DNA from: DASYPQ01 sp036006425
GTDB lineage: Bacteria > Planctomycetota > UBA1135 > GCA-002686595
Length of the DNA stretch: 64,000 nt
Assembly: GCA_036006425.1 (NCBI GenBank)
Contig: DASYPQ010000013.1
Location: 124,001 to 188,000 of the forward strand
Direction of reading: 5' to 3'
Both the position numbers and the translations under genes were made by a program. Of the stretch, positions 6,861 through 16,000 are shown in pieces (position 1 is the first letter of the stretch; each line of letters starts with the position of its first letter). The notes beneath the pieces were generated by a model that saw nothing but the letters and a program-made list of their open reading frames with translations, searched no databases and was not told the DNA's origin.

Positions 6861-8567
6861 CTACCAGGTGATCGCGATCGCGTTCGAGACGTTGAACGTG
6901 CCGCCCGCGGGGGCGGTGCAGAACGTCGGGTTCGCGTCGCGGTAGTAGCTCTGGTAGTAACGCGTCGAGCCGGGGAGGATCGGATCGCCGAGCGCCGCCG
7001 AGCGCGCGGTCACCGAGGGATCTCCGCCTTGCGGAGCCGAGTAGGCTCCGCCGCTCGCGGTCTTGATGTAGAGCCGCTTCAGCGTGCCGTTGACGCAGCG
7101 CACGCCGTCGCCGAACACGACGCCGTTCGGGGCCTGCGCGTCGCCCTGGAGGATGATGCTCAGCGCGGTCGGGGTCTCTCCGGTGGCGGTGAACACGACG
7201 GTGTCGGGGACGGCGGTTCCGGCCGACGCGAGGTTGGCGCCGGCCGAGTTCGCCGAGTTGGCGCAGCCGTTGCCGGGGTTGCCGAGGTTGAAGCACGGGC
7301 ACATCATCGCCAGCGAGCCGTCGCCGAAGCAGAACGGCGTGCCGGCCGTGACCGTCCCGCCGGGGACGTCGCCGGTCGTCGAGAGGTTGAGCGTGCTCTT
7401 GAACGTGACGATCGAGATCGTGCCGGTCGTCGGCGCGGCGTTCGCGTCGAAGCGGAACGTGTACGTCGTGCCCCAGCGGATCGCGTTCGCGTTGGGATTC
7501 GACGCGAAGGGGGTCGTGGCCCAGGTGAGGCTGCCGCCCGCATTCGTGCTCGGCCAATCGGTGCCGTCGTAGGTGACGCCGCCGATTCCGTCGCCGCCGC
7601 GGTAGGTCACGTCGTTGAATCCGACGTTCGTGACGCTGACGTTCGCCGCGACCGGGATCGAGAACGTGCCCACGCCCTTGTCGGAGTTCATGTTGTAGAG
7701 CGCGTACTCGTAGTGGTACTGCCCGTTGCCGAGGTTGGTCGCCTTGTAGCCGAGGATGAGCAGGCCGCCCTCGCCCGTGACCGTGACGTCGTTGGTCGTG
7801 ACGCCGGCCTCGCACGTCGCCCAGGCGCGGATCGCCGGGATTTCGCGGTGCGTCGAGCCGGAGAATCCGAAGCTCCAGTTCGTGCCCGAGCCGTTCACGA
7901 CGATCTCGCGGTACGACGCGTTGTTGTTCCCGTGCCCGGCCATCGCGTCGTCCGGGGCGATGTACTGCGCGTTGCCGAAGTACCGCGTGCCCGAGCCGCT
8001 CGCGTCGAGCTGGCTGACGTCGACCTGGATTCGGCCCGTGTTGCCGCCCGACGGATGCGGCGGCGGGTAGGTGAAGAAGCCGGTGTTCGGATTGACCTGG
8101 TAGCGCGGTCCGCAGAGGCTCTGCGTGCCGTTGCGATCACCGGTGTACGGGTCGGAGCAGCGCACGCCGAGCACGGTGCCGTCCGTCGCCTGGCAACCGC
8201 TGCAGCAGAGCTGCTGGCTCTCGGCGAAGAAGCCGTGCTTCAGCCAGGAGAGTCCGAGCTGATCGAAGTGGCCCGCGCCGTTGATCATCTTCCAGCGGTA
8301 GAGCTCGCCGCCGATCACGGGGTGCTGGTTCGTGTTCGAGTGCCAACCGAGGGTCGTCGTGCCCTGGTTGCACGACGTCGTCCCGAGCGACAGCGCTTCG
8401 AGCGTGCCGGTCGCGCCGTAGTTGGCCGGGCCGGTGATGTCGCCGACGATCACGTCGGGACCGACCGTTCCCTGGCAGCCCGTCTGTGCCGCAGCACTCG
8501 ACGACAGCGCCCAGGTACAGGCGGCCATCGCGAAAAACCCGAATGCACGTTTCGCTGTCTGGATCAT
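6861..8567 (-). CDS. Secreted protein of unknown function with CPCGN-type C-terminal module (paralogue 2)
   Basis: 568 residues from the ATG at 8567, chosen over an in-frame ATG at 8621 because GAGGAAA sits just upstream and because it puts a clean signal peptide (MIQTAKRAFGFFAMAACTWA..., cut after SSAAAQ) at the N-terminus. It shares all blocks with the protein at 5105-6805: LEALSLGTTSCNQGT, LYRWKMINGAGHFDQLGLSWLKHGFF, a CCSGCQ cluster, the GPRYQVNPNTGFFTYPP segment, then the C-terminal module FCFGDGSLAMMCPC...GNGCANS...FGDGVRCVNGTLKRLYIK...STRYYQSYYRD. Probably exported; function unknown. Confidence 0.9.
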   Translation of the reverse strand: MIQTAKRAFGFFAMAACTWALSSSAAAQTGCQGTVGPDVIVGDITGPANYGATGTLEALSLGTTSCNQGTTTLGWHSNTNQHPVIGGELYRWKMINGAGHFDQLGLSWLKHGFFAESQQLCCSGCQATDGTVLGVRCSDPYTGDRNGTQSLCGPRYQVNPNTGFFTYPPPHPSGGNTGRIQVDVSQLDASGSGTRYFGNAQYIAPDDAMAGHGNNNASYREIVVNGSGTNWSFGFSGSTHREIPAIRAWATCEAGVTTNDVTVTGEGGLLILGYKATNLGNGQYHYEYALYNMNSDKGVGTFSIPVAANVSVTNVGFNDVTYRGGDGIGGVTYDGTDWPSTNAGGSLTWATTPFASNPNANAIRWGTTYTFRFDANAAPTTGTISIVTFKSTLNLSTTGDVPGGTVTAGTPFCFGDGSLAMMCPCFNLGNPGNGCANSANSAGANLASAGTAVPDTVVFTATGETPTALSIILQGDAQAPNGVVFGDGVRCVNGTLKRLYIKTASGGAYSAPQGGDPSVTARSAALGDPILPGSTRYYQSYYRDANPTFCTAPAGGTFNVSNAIAITW

Positions 8568-8598
8568 CTTTTCCTCACCCCTGAATCGGTTTGGTTCG

Positions 8599-8617
8599 CG
8601 GGCGCCCGTGGCGCCCG
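8599..8617 (-). repeat. Hairpin in the leader of the 6861-8567 gene
   Basis: CGGGCGCC (8599-8606) pairs perfectly with GGCGCCCG (8610-8617) around a 3-base loop, 32 bases upstream of the ATG at 8567. A weaker 6-bp stem (8636-8641 with 8649-8654) lies further upstream. Either could end the transcript of the preceding gene (stop at 8729) or structure the leader. Confidence 0.45.
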
Positions 8618-8728
8618 GCAACTACAAGTAGAAGCCCCGCGACCATGCCGCGGGAAGTTCGGTCGATTCAGGATCCTAGCGGGTCCCTGCGAAAAGGGTC
8701 AATCCATCCCCCGGGCGATTCCGCGGTC

Positions 8729-10519
8729 TTACGGGCGCGGGCCCGCGGACAGCGAACAGTGCAACGCCCCGCCGCGGCGCTGGCTCTCGCTGGTGAAGAT
8801 CGGAACGATCTCGACGCCCTCCCCGAGGACGCGGTGAAAGGCCGCCGTGGCCGCTTCGTCGAGCCTTGCGTAAAGACCTCCCCACGCCGGCAGCAGGTAC
8901 CGGCGGCGGTCGTGGACGCCGTTCAGGTAGTCGATCCCGCGGTTGGCTTCCGGCAGGCTCGGGATGCGCTGCACTTCGAAGCCCGACGTGCGCAGGTCCG
9001 CGATCATGTCGCGACGATCCGCATCGCGTCGCTGGAACGACCGGAGATACGCGAGCGAGTGCGGATCGAACGGGAGGTCGGCGACCGGGAGCGCCCAGCT
9101 CGAGAGGAGATCGGTCGCGAGCACGAACACCTCGAGGTTCGCGACGCCGGAGTCGACCGGCCCGCGCGCGAATGACGACGCCAGCGATTCGGGGAACCTC
9201 CCGAAGCCGTGGCAACGGCTCGCGATCGGCGGGACGACGAGCGCCAGGAACTCCGCGTCCTCTCCGGCGTCGAGCCGCGCCCGCGCATCGCCCGCCTGGG
9301 ACGCGGTCAGCACCTGCGCGGACTCGAGCGCCTCGAGCCCGCAGCGCAGCACGATCCGCACCGCGTCGACCGGATCCGCGACGCACGCGACCAGTCGGTC
9401 GCCGACGGCCCGCACGGTGATCTCCTGGTCGATGTGGAACGAGATCGCGGGCATCAGCTTGCACCGATCGACGCCGAACTCGATGCGGAACGCCTCGAGG
9501 ACCTGCTCGCGCGTGAGTCCGAGGGCCGTGTTCCGCCAGACGTTCGCTTCGCCGACGAGGAGCACGCGTTCTCCGCTCTTCGGATCGCGCACCGCGAGGA
9601 GATCGCCGCCCTGGAAGAGGAGCGGCGACTGGACGACGCGATGCCCGGCAGCCGCGAGGCCGTCGGCGAGGAACGTCTCGCCGGGGATGAAGCTCGCCCC
9701 GTCCTCCCCGCGGCTCGCGTAGCGCGGGACGAGCGTCACGAGCTCGAGTCCGGAACCGTCCGCCGCGGGAGCGAGCCCCGGCTTGCCGTCGTCCTGCGCC
9801 CACTGCGAGACCGGGAGCGCCTCGGAAGCGATCGTGATGCGCGCGGGGTCGGCGATCTTCCACGTCCGCGCGACGTCGAGGATGCGCGCGAGGTGCTGCT
9901 CCTCGACGCTCGCGAAGAAGTCGGCCGTCGGCAGCGCCGTGACGAGCTGCCGGGCGACGTCGAGCGCCCCGCCGTCGCCCGGGCCGGCGTAGTAGGCCGG
10001 ACTCGCGAGCTGGAGCCGCACGAGCCCGATCTCGTGCTCGCCGCTCTCGGTCGCGACGGCGAAGCCCGCGAGACTCGGCCGGAAGCCGAACTCCGCGCCG
10101 GCGACGTCCTCGCCCGCGGCGATGCGCCGCACGAGCGACGCGCCGCCGAAGAACTCGAGCCAGTCGACCGGCAGTCCGATCGCGCGGAGGCGGTCCGTGC
10201 GCCCCTCGCGCTCGACGTCGGACACGCCCAGGGCCCGCAGCGCCGCGACCGTTGTCGGAACGAGTCCGTCGCGAGCGAGGTCCTTCCCGACGATCGCCGC
10301 GGCGTTCCGCGAGGTCTTGTCCGCGGGGAGATCGATCGGCGCGACTTCGGCGCCGTGGAGCGGCGCGCGGAATCCGCGGAGCGCAGGGCGCCCTTCCTTG
10401 AGTGCCGCGCGCCAGGCGGCGATCGGCGGAGGCGCCTCGGAACGTCGCACGGTGATCTCGCCCGGCGCCGCCGCGGCGACGAGGAGGGCGAGCGCGACAC
10501 AGTGCCGGACGGAGCTCAT
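8729..10519 (-). CDS. Secreted protein resembling guanidino-modifying enzymes (agmatine/peptidylarginine deiminase fold)
   Basis: 596 residues from the ATG at 10519, which has AAGGAG ten bases upstream and overlaps the preceding stop as ATGA. A signal peptide (~1-20) is followed by a long unassigned N-terminal part. The C-terminal half has motifs in the order seen in agmatine and peptidylarginine deiminases: LFQGGDLLAV and VLLVGEANVWRN, a His-x-Asp pair (H362, D364 in SFHIDQEITV), and a terminal GGALHCSL with the candidate nucleophile Cys588. In that superfamily Cys, His and two acidic residues hydrolyse or transfer guanidino groups. The match is by motif only; substrate unknown. It is coupled to a small membrane protein upstream. 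Confidence 0.65.
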   Translation of the reverse strand: MSSVRHCVALALLVAAAAPGEITVRRSEAPPPIAAWRAALKEGRPALRGFRAPLHGAEVAPIDLPADKTSRNAAAIVGKDLARDGLVPTTVAALRALGVSDVEREGRTDRLRAIGLPVDWLEFFGGASLVRRIAAGEDVAGAEFGFRPSLAGFAVATESGEHEIGLVRLQLASPAYYAGPGDGGALDVARQLVTALPTADFFASVEEQHLARILDVARTWKIADPARITIASEALPVSQWAQDDGKPGLAPAADGSGLELVTLVPRYASRGEDGASFIPGETFLADGLAAAGHRVVQSPLLFQGGDLLAVRDPKSGERVLLVGEANVWRNTALGLTREQVLEAFRIEFGVDRCKLMPAISFHIDQEITVRAVGDRLVACVADPVDAVRIVLRCGLEALESAQVLTASQAGDARARLDAGEDAEFLALVVPPIASRCHGFGRFPESLASSFARGPVDSGVANLEVFVLATDLLSSWALPVADLPFDPHSLAYLRSFQRRDADRRDMIADLRTSGFEVQRIPSLPEANRGIDYLNGVHDRRRYLLPAWGGLYARLDEAATAAFHRVLGEGVEIVPIFTSESQRRGGALHCSLSAGPRP

Positions 10520-10869
10520 GCGCGCTCCTTGCGCCGCGAGACGACGATCCACGCGATGCTCGCAAGGCCGAGTCCCGCGACGCCGAGCACGAGCGGCGAA
10601 CGCGCGAAGCCCCACGGGCTCTCGTCGGCGTGCTCGACGTGCTCGGGCGAGGCCTCGTCGCGCACGACGAGGCGGTACCGCTCCTCGTACGACGAGCGCA
10701 CGATCCGATCGGCGACGCGGCGCAGGAATGCGTCGGGAAGCGCGAGATCCGCGACCGTGCCGTCGGCGAGCGGCTGCCGCTTCACGTTGTCGAGCACCTC
10801 GGCCTCGAGCTCGGCGGGCGTCGGAACCTGCAGCGCGAGCGCCGCGACGAGGGCGAGAAGGACGGTCAC
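10516..10869 (-). CDS. Small bitopic membrane protein of unknown function
   Basis: 117 residues from a GTG at 10869. The N-terminus (residues 1-14) is hydrophobic and signal-like, the middle is charged and presumably periplasmic, and residues ~90-110 form a transmembrane segment followed by a basic tail RRKERA. I do not recognise the family. It overlaps the next gene by four bases (ATGA), so the two are probably translated together, and the membrane protein may anchor or assist the guanidino-enzyme-like product. Only 23 bases separate its start from that of birA on the other strand. Confidence 0.65.
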   Translation of the reverse strand: MTVLLALVAALALQVPTPAELEAEVLDNVKRQPLADGTVADLALPDAFLRRVADRIVRSSYEERYRLVVRDEASPEHVEHADESPWGFARSPLVLGVAGLGLASIAWIVVSRRKERA

Positions 10870-10892
10870 GCGCCCTACGCTACCGTATCGAC

Positions 10893-11651
10893 ATGGACCT
10901 GCGCTTCATCCGCCACGGCGAGGTCGACTCGACGTCGGAGCGCGCGTTCGGCGCGATCGCCGTCGGCTCGGCGCGGCACGGCGACGTCCATCTCGCCGAC
11001 GCGCAGACCGCGGGCCGAGGACGCTTCGGCCGCCGCTGGTCGAGTCCCTCCGGCGAAGGCGTGTACGCGAGCCTCGTCCTGCTCCCGCCTCCGCCGCCGT
11101 GGAGCGGCGCGGCGTTGACGATCGCCGCCGGACTCGCGGTGCTCGACGCCGCGGCGGCGCTCGGCGTCGAGAACGTGCGTCTCGACTGGCCGAACGATCT
11201 CGTCGTCGGCGACCCGGGCGAGGAAGCGAAGCTCGCGGGAGTCCTCGTCGAGACGCGCGGTCTCGAGCCCTCGCGACCGCACTATGTCGTCGGGATCGGC
11301 TGGAACGTGCGCCAGACGCAGTTTCCCGCGGAGCTCCTCGCCGAGCGCCGCGTGGCGAGTCTCGCGACGCTCGGGATCGCCGTGTCGGTCGAGCACGCGA
11401 CCGAGACGCTGCTCCGGTCGCTCGTGCGGCGCGTCGAGCAGATTCCGCGCGCCGGGGAGACGCTCGCCGCGGACTTCCTCGCCGCGACCGGCCTCGCGGG
11501 CCGCCTCGTCCGCGCGCGCGTCGGCGAGGTCGACCACGAGGGTGTCCTCGAGTCGATCGCGCTCGCCCGCGGAGTGAGCCTGCGGAGTCGCGACGGCGGC
11601 GCGCAGTCGTTTCCGCTCGAGATCGTGCGCCGACTTGCTCGCGCGCTATGA
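10893..11651 (+). CDS. birA: Biotin--[acetyl-CoA-carboxylase] ligase, without repressor domain
   Basis: Attaches biotin to the carrier domain of acetyl-CoA carboxylase via biotinyl-AMP. At 252 residues it lacks the N-terminal DNA-binding domain of bifunctional BirA. The catalytic signature is present as ADAQTAGRGRFGRRWSSPSGEGVYASLVL, followed by LDWPNDLVV and the KLAGVLVE segment, and the C-terminal small domain ends with ESIALARGVSLRSRDG. The ATG at 10893 gives the expected short leader MDLRFIRHGEVDSTSE. It starts a compact operon with rph and rdgB. Confidence 0.93.
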   Translation: MDLRFIRHGEVDSTSERAFGAIAVGSARHGDVHLADAQTAGRGRFGRRWSSPSGEGVYASLVLLPPPPPWSGAALTIAAGLAVLDAAAALGVENVRLDWPNDLVVGDPGEEAKLAGVLVETRGLEPSRPHYVVGIGWNVRQTQFPAELLAERRVASLATLGIAVSVEHATETLLRSLVRRVEQIPRAGETLAADFLAATGLAGRLVRARVGEVDHEGVLESIALARGVSLRSRDGGAQSFPLEIVRRLARAL

Positions 11652-11670
11652 TCCGCACGCGGCGCGAACG

Positions 11671-12390
11671 ATGGCCAGACCCGACTCGAGGACTCCCGCA
11701 GACCTGCGCCCGATCCGTTTCGAGCGCGGATTCACGAATCGAGCGCCCGGATCGGTGCTCGCCGTGTTCGGCAACACGCGCGTGCTGTGCACCGCGATGA
11801 TGACGGACGGCGTGCCGGCCTTCCTGCAGGGCAAGGGCCGCGGATGGCTGACGGCCGAATATTCGATGCTCCCTTCGGCGACCGAGCAGCGAAAGTCGCG
11901 CGACCGCATCGGCTCGGTCGACGGCCGTTCGATCGAGATCCAGCGCCTGATCTCGCGGTCGCTCCGCGGCGTCCTGAATCTCGCGCAGATGACCGAGCGG
12001 ACGATCTGGATCGACTGCGACGTGCTCCAGGCCGACGGCGGCACGCGTACCGCCGCGATCAGCGGTGCCTGGATCGCTCTCCACGACCTGCTGCGCCACA
12101 TGGATCAGCGCCGCGTGCTCCGCGCGTGGCCGCTCGTGAGCCAGCTCGGCGCCGTCTCCGTCGGCGTCGTCGACGGAGTGCCGATGTGCGACCTCTGCTA
12201 CGCCGAGGACAGCCGGGCGGAGACGGACATGAACCTCGTGATGACCGGCGAGGGCAAATTCATCGAGGTCCAGGGGTCCGCCGAGGGCGCTCCGTTCGAC
12301 CGCGGCGAGCTCGATGCGATGCTCGAGCTCGGCGCGGCGGCCATCCGCCGGATCTTCGAGCTGCAGAAGACCGCGCTCGCGTCTCCGTGA
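11671..12390 (+). CDS. rph: Ribonuclease PH
   Basis: Phosphorolytic 3'-5' exoribonuclease that trims tRNA 3' ends. 239 residues, the usual size. It begins with the RNase PH N-terminus DLRPIRFERGFT, and has GSVLAVFGNTRVLCTA, GWLTAEYSMLP, the Arg-rich RDRIGSVDGRSIEIQRLISRSLR segment and the phosphate-site region DCDVLQADGGTRTAAI. I use the ATG at 11671; an upstream in-frame ATG at 11635 lies inside birA and adds an uncharacteristic leader. Its stop overlaps the rdgB start as GTGA. Confidence 0.96.
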   Translation: MARPDSRTPADLRPIRFERGFTNRAPGSVLAVFGNTRVLCTAMMTDGVPAFLQGKGRGWLTAEYSMLPSATEQRKSRDRIGSVDGRSIEIQRLISRSLRGVLNLAQMTERTIWIDCDVLQADGGTRTAAISGAWIALHDLLRHMDQRRVLRAWPLVSQLGAVSVGVVDGVPMCDLCYAEDSRAETDMNLVMTGEGKFIEVQGSAEGAPFDRGELDAMLELGAAAIRRIFELQKTALASP

Positions 12391-13004
12391 AGCTGCTTCT
12401 CGCCAGCAACAACCCGAAGAAGCGCGCCGAGCTCCTGCCGTTCCTCCGCGATCTCGCCCTCGAGGTCGTGTCGCCCGCCGAGATCGGCGGCATCCCCGAC
12501 GTGGTCGAGGATCTCCCGACGTTTCGCGCGAACGCCGCGAAGAAGGCGGCGTCCGCGGCGCGACACAGCGGGCTCTTCGCACTCGCTGACGACTCGGGCC
12601 TCGAGGTCGATCATCTCAAGGGCGCGCCCGGAGTCCTCTCGGCGCGCTGGGCCGGCGTCCACGGCGACGACGCGGCCAACAATCGCCTGCTCGTCGCGCG
12701 CCTGAAAGGCGTGCCGATGCACAAGCGCGGCGCGCGCTTCGTCTGCGCGCTCGCGCTCGCGAGACCGGACGGCTCGATCGCGCTCGAGGTCCTCGGATCG
12801 GCGAGCGGGAGGATCCTCGAGCTGCCGCTCGGGACGCGCGACTTCGGCTACGACCCGTACTTCCTCTTCACCGAGGACGGATTCCACGAGACCGGTCGCG
12901 GGTTCGCGGAGTTGACGCCGGAGGAGAAGCTCCGGGTCAGCCACCGCGGACGAGCCCTGAAGGAGCTCGCGCGGCGGCTGCCCGGGATCCTGGCCGCGAC
13001 CTAG
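12387..13004 (+). CDS. rdgB: Non-canonical purine NTP pyrophosphatase (RdgB/HAM1)
   Basis: Hydrolyses ITP, dITP and XTP to monophosphates, keeping deaminated purines out of nucleic acids. 205 residues. The hallmark SNNPKK near the N-terminus, LADDSGLEVDHLKGAPGVLSARWAG in the middle and FGYDPYFLF with SHRGRAL near the end are all present. The start is GTG at 12387, overlapping the rph stop by four bases, so it is translationally coupled to rph. The next gene is convergent, 10 bases away. Confidence 0.96.
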   Translation: MKLLLASNNPKKRAELLPFLRDLALEVVSPAEIGGIPDVVEDLPTFRANAAKKAASAARHSGLFALADDSGLEVDHLKGAPGVLSARWAGVHGDDAANNRLLVARLKGVPMHKRGARFVCALALARPDGSIALEVLGSASGRILELPLGTRDFGYDPYFLFTEDGFHETGRGFAELTPEEKLRVSHRGRALKELARRLPGILAAT

Positions 13005-13014
13005 CTCGCCCGCC

Positions 13015-16000
13015 TCACTGCGCGCCGAGCGACAGCGTCCACGAGTTCAACGTGCCGACGTCGACGGCCGCGAGATCGCGGACGCGGAGCCTCCACGCGC
13101 CGCTGATCGCCTTGCCGGTGAACGCGGACAGTGCCTGCGCGGGCACCGTGAGGTCCGGGTACTCCGTGTTGATGTTGTCCGTTCCTCCGCCGGTGCGGTT
13201 GTGGAGCAGCACGGTCGTGTTGTCCGGTCCGATGAGCGCCACTTCCAGGTCGCCCTGGTAGGTGTGCGTGATCGCCACCTTGACCTTCACCCATGTCACG
13301 GTGCCGGTCTGAGCGACGTTCAACGTGCTCGTGATCCCCGTCGTGTTGTTGTCGGGGATCGCGAGGTTCGGCGTCGCCGACTGCTCGCCGTTGAACGTGA
13401 TCGTCCACGCGTTCAGCGTGCCCACGTCGACCGCGGCGAGGTCCTGCACGCGCAGGCTCCAGCCGCCGGCGGTGTTCCTGCCGTTGAACACCGTCAAGGA
13501 CTGCGCGGCCGCCGTCGCCACCGAGAAGGTGGTCGTCACGTTGTCCGCCGAGCCGCCGCTGCGGTTGTGCAGGATCGCGCTCGTCCCGTCGGGCCCGATC
13601 AGTGTCACCACGAGGTCGCCCCGGTAGGTGTGCGTGATCGTCGTCCCGACCGAGATCGATGACACCGTGAGGCTGTCGGGCACGCTGATCGTGCTCGTGA
13701 CACCCGTCGCGTTGTTGTCCGGGATCGCGAGGTTCGGTGCGACCGCGAAGGTCTTCACCGGGTTGCCTCCACTCGGCGCGTTGATCACGAGCGTCACGGG
13801 AGTCGAGTGCGTCAGCGATCCGCTCGTGCCGGTGATCGTGACCGTGTAGCTCCCCGGCGGCGCCGCCGCGGTCGTCGCCGCGGAGAGCGTCGCGGAGCCG
13901 CCCGCGCCGACGGGGTTCGGTGCGAACGTGTAGGTGACGCCGCCGATCGCCGGCGACGCGGACAGGCTGATGCTGCCGCTGAAGCCGTTCAACGCGGTGT
14001 TCGACACCGTGTAGTTCGCCGTTCCGCCGGCCGTCACCGTGCTCGACGGCGGACTCGCGGACAGCGTGAAGTCCGGCGACGCCGGAGAGTTGATCGTCAG
14101 GCCGACGTTCCTCGTGTGCACGAGCGAACCGCTCGTCCCGGTGATCGTCACCGTGTAGTTGCCCGGAGGCGCGCCGGCCGTCGTCGACACCGTGAACGCC
14201 GACGAGCTGTTCGCGGCTTCCGGGTTCGGCGAGAACGAGTAGGTGACGCCGCTGATCGCCGGCGACGCGGACAACGTGACGCTGCCGCTGAATCCATTGA
14301 CGCCCGTGTTCGAGACGCTGTAGCCGACGGAGTTCCCGGCCGTCACCGAGTTCGACGGCGGCGTCGCGGAGAGGCTGAAGTCGGGCGTTCCGTTGATCGT
14401 GAGACCGACGGTCGTCGTGTGGACGAGCGAACCGCTCGTCCCCGTGATCGTCACCGTGTAGTTGCCCGGCGGCGCGGCCGCGGTCGTCGACACCGTGAAG
14501 GCCGAGGAGCCGTTCGGGGCTTCCGGGTTCGGCGAGAACGAGTAGCTGACGCCGCTGATCGCCGGCGACGCCGACAACGTGACGTTGCCGCCGAAGCCGT
14601 TGACACCCGCGTTCGACACGGAATAGCCGACCGAATTGCCGGCCGTCACCGAGTTCGACGACGGTGTGGCGAAGAGGCTGAAGTCGGGCGGCGGAGCGCC
14701 CGCCGAGCCGTTGTAGACGAGGAGCGCGAAGTCCTGGTCCGTCGTGTCGCCGTTCCCCGGGACGCCGTCGCCGGAGATGTTCGTTCCGCGCACGGTGACG
14801 CTGAACGTCCCCGCCGTTCCGGCGGGCAGGAACACGCTCTCGAGGTTGTTGCGCGTGTCCGCGGTGCCGCCGGTGATCGACGTCGCGCCCGAGAACACGT
14901 TGCCGTGGTACAGCGTCCCGTTCACCGTGACCTCGAGATCGAGGTCGTTGACGAACGCGTTGCCTGTCGTCGGGCCGGGCGCGTCCGTCCACGCGAGCAC
15001 GACGCGGAACGGCGCCGACGACGAAGCGATGTTGCCCGTCGTCGTGTAGACGTCGCCCGTGTTGGCGAGGACCTGCGTCTCGTCGACCCGGACGCGCGCG
15101 GCGGAGTCGAGCGTCATCCCGAGGTTGACGCGGCCCATCCCCTGGCTGTTCGACCACAGGGTGTCGTTCGCGCCGACGCCGGTCATGTACGTCGTGCCCG
15201 CGATCAAGGCGGCCTTCAGCATCGCCGGGCTCGGCACGGGCAGTCCCTGGTTGATCGCGTTCTGACGAAGGAGCGCGCACGCTCCCGAGATCGCGGGCGT
15301 CGAGTGGCTCGTGCCCGAGGACCAGGCGTAGAGCGTCTGGCCGGTCGGCCAGAACTGGTTGCAGACTCCCGAACCGTCGTAGCCGCTGGCGCGGCTCGCG
15401 GCCCCCTGGATGTGCGTGCCGGGCGCGCTGATCTCGGGCTTCTTGCGCGCGTCCGACGTCGGGCCGCGCGACGAGAACGAGATGATGTCCTTCGCGCTGT
15501 CCGCGCCGGTGTTCGCGACCGCGCAGCCGTCCGTGCCGGTCATGCGCCAGTTCTCCGACGCTCCGACCGTGATGATGTTCTTCGCCGTGCCCGGCGGGTG
15601 GACGGTCGAGGCAGCAGAGCCGCTGTTCCCGGCGGCGAACACGATCGCGAGCTCCTGGTTGCCCGACGTGCCGCTGACGGCGTCGCGGACGGCCGCGTCG
15701 TGAGCCTGGCTGTCCGTGTTGTACGTCGTGCCGGACGTGTAGCCCCACGAGTTGCTCGAGATGCGCGCGCCGCCGTTGTAGGCGTTCGCCATCCGCGTGC
15801 CGGTGGGCTGGTTGAAGACGCCCGCGCCGGAGTTGCTGAACACCTTCGAGTTGCCGATGCGGACCCACGGCGCGATGCCGAGGCCGTACTGGTAGCCGAG
15901 CGAGTCCTCGAACGCGGTGCCGCTGCTCGCGTTGTACCCGCAGATGATCGAGGCGTTGATGTTGCCGTGGCCCGCTCGACCGTCGGCGAGCGCGTCGCCG

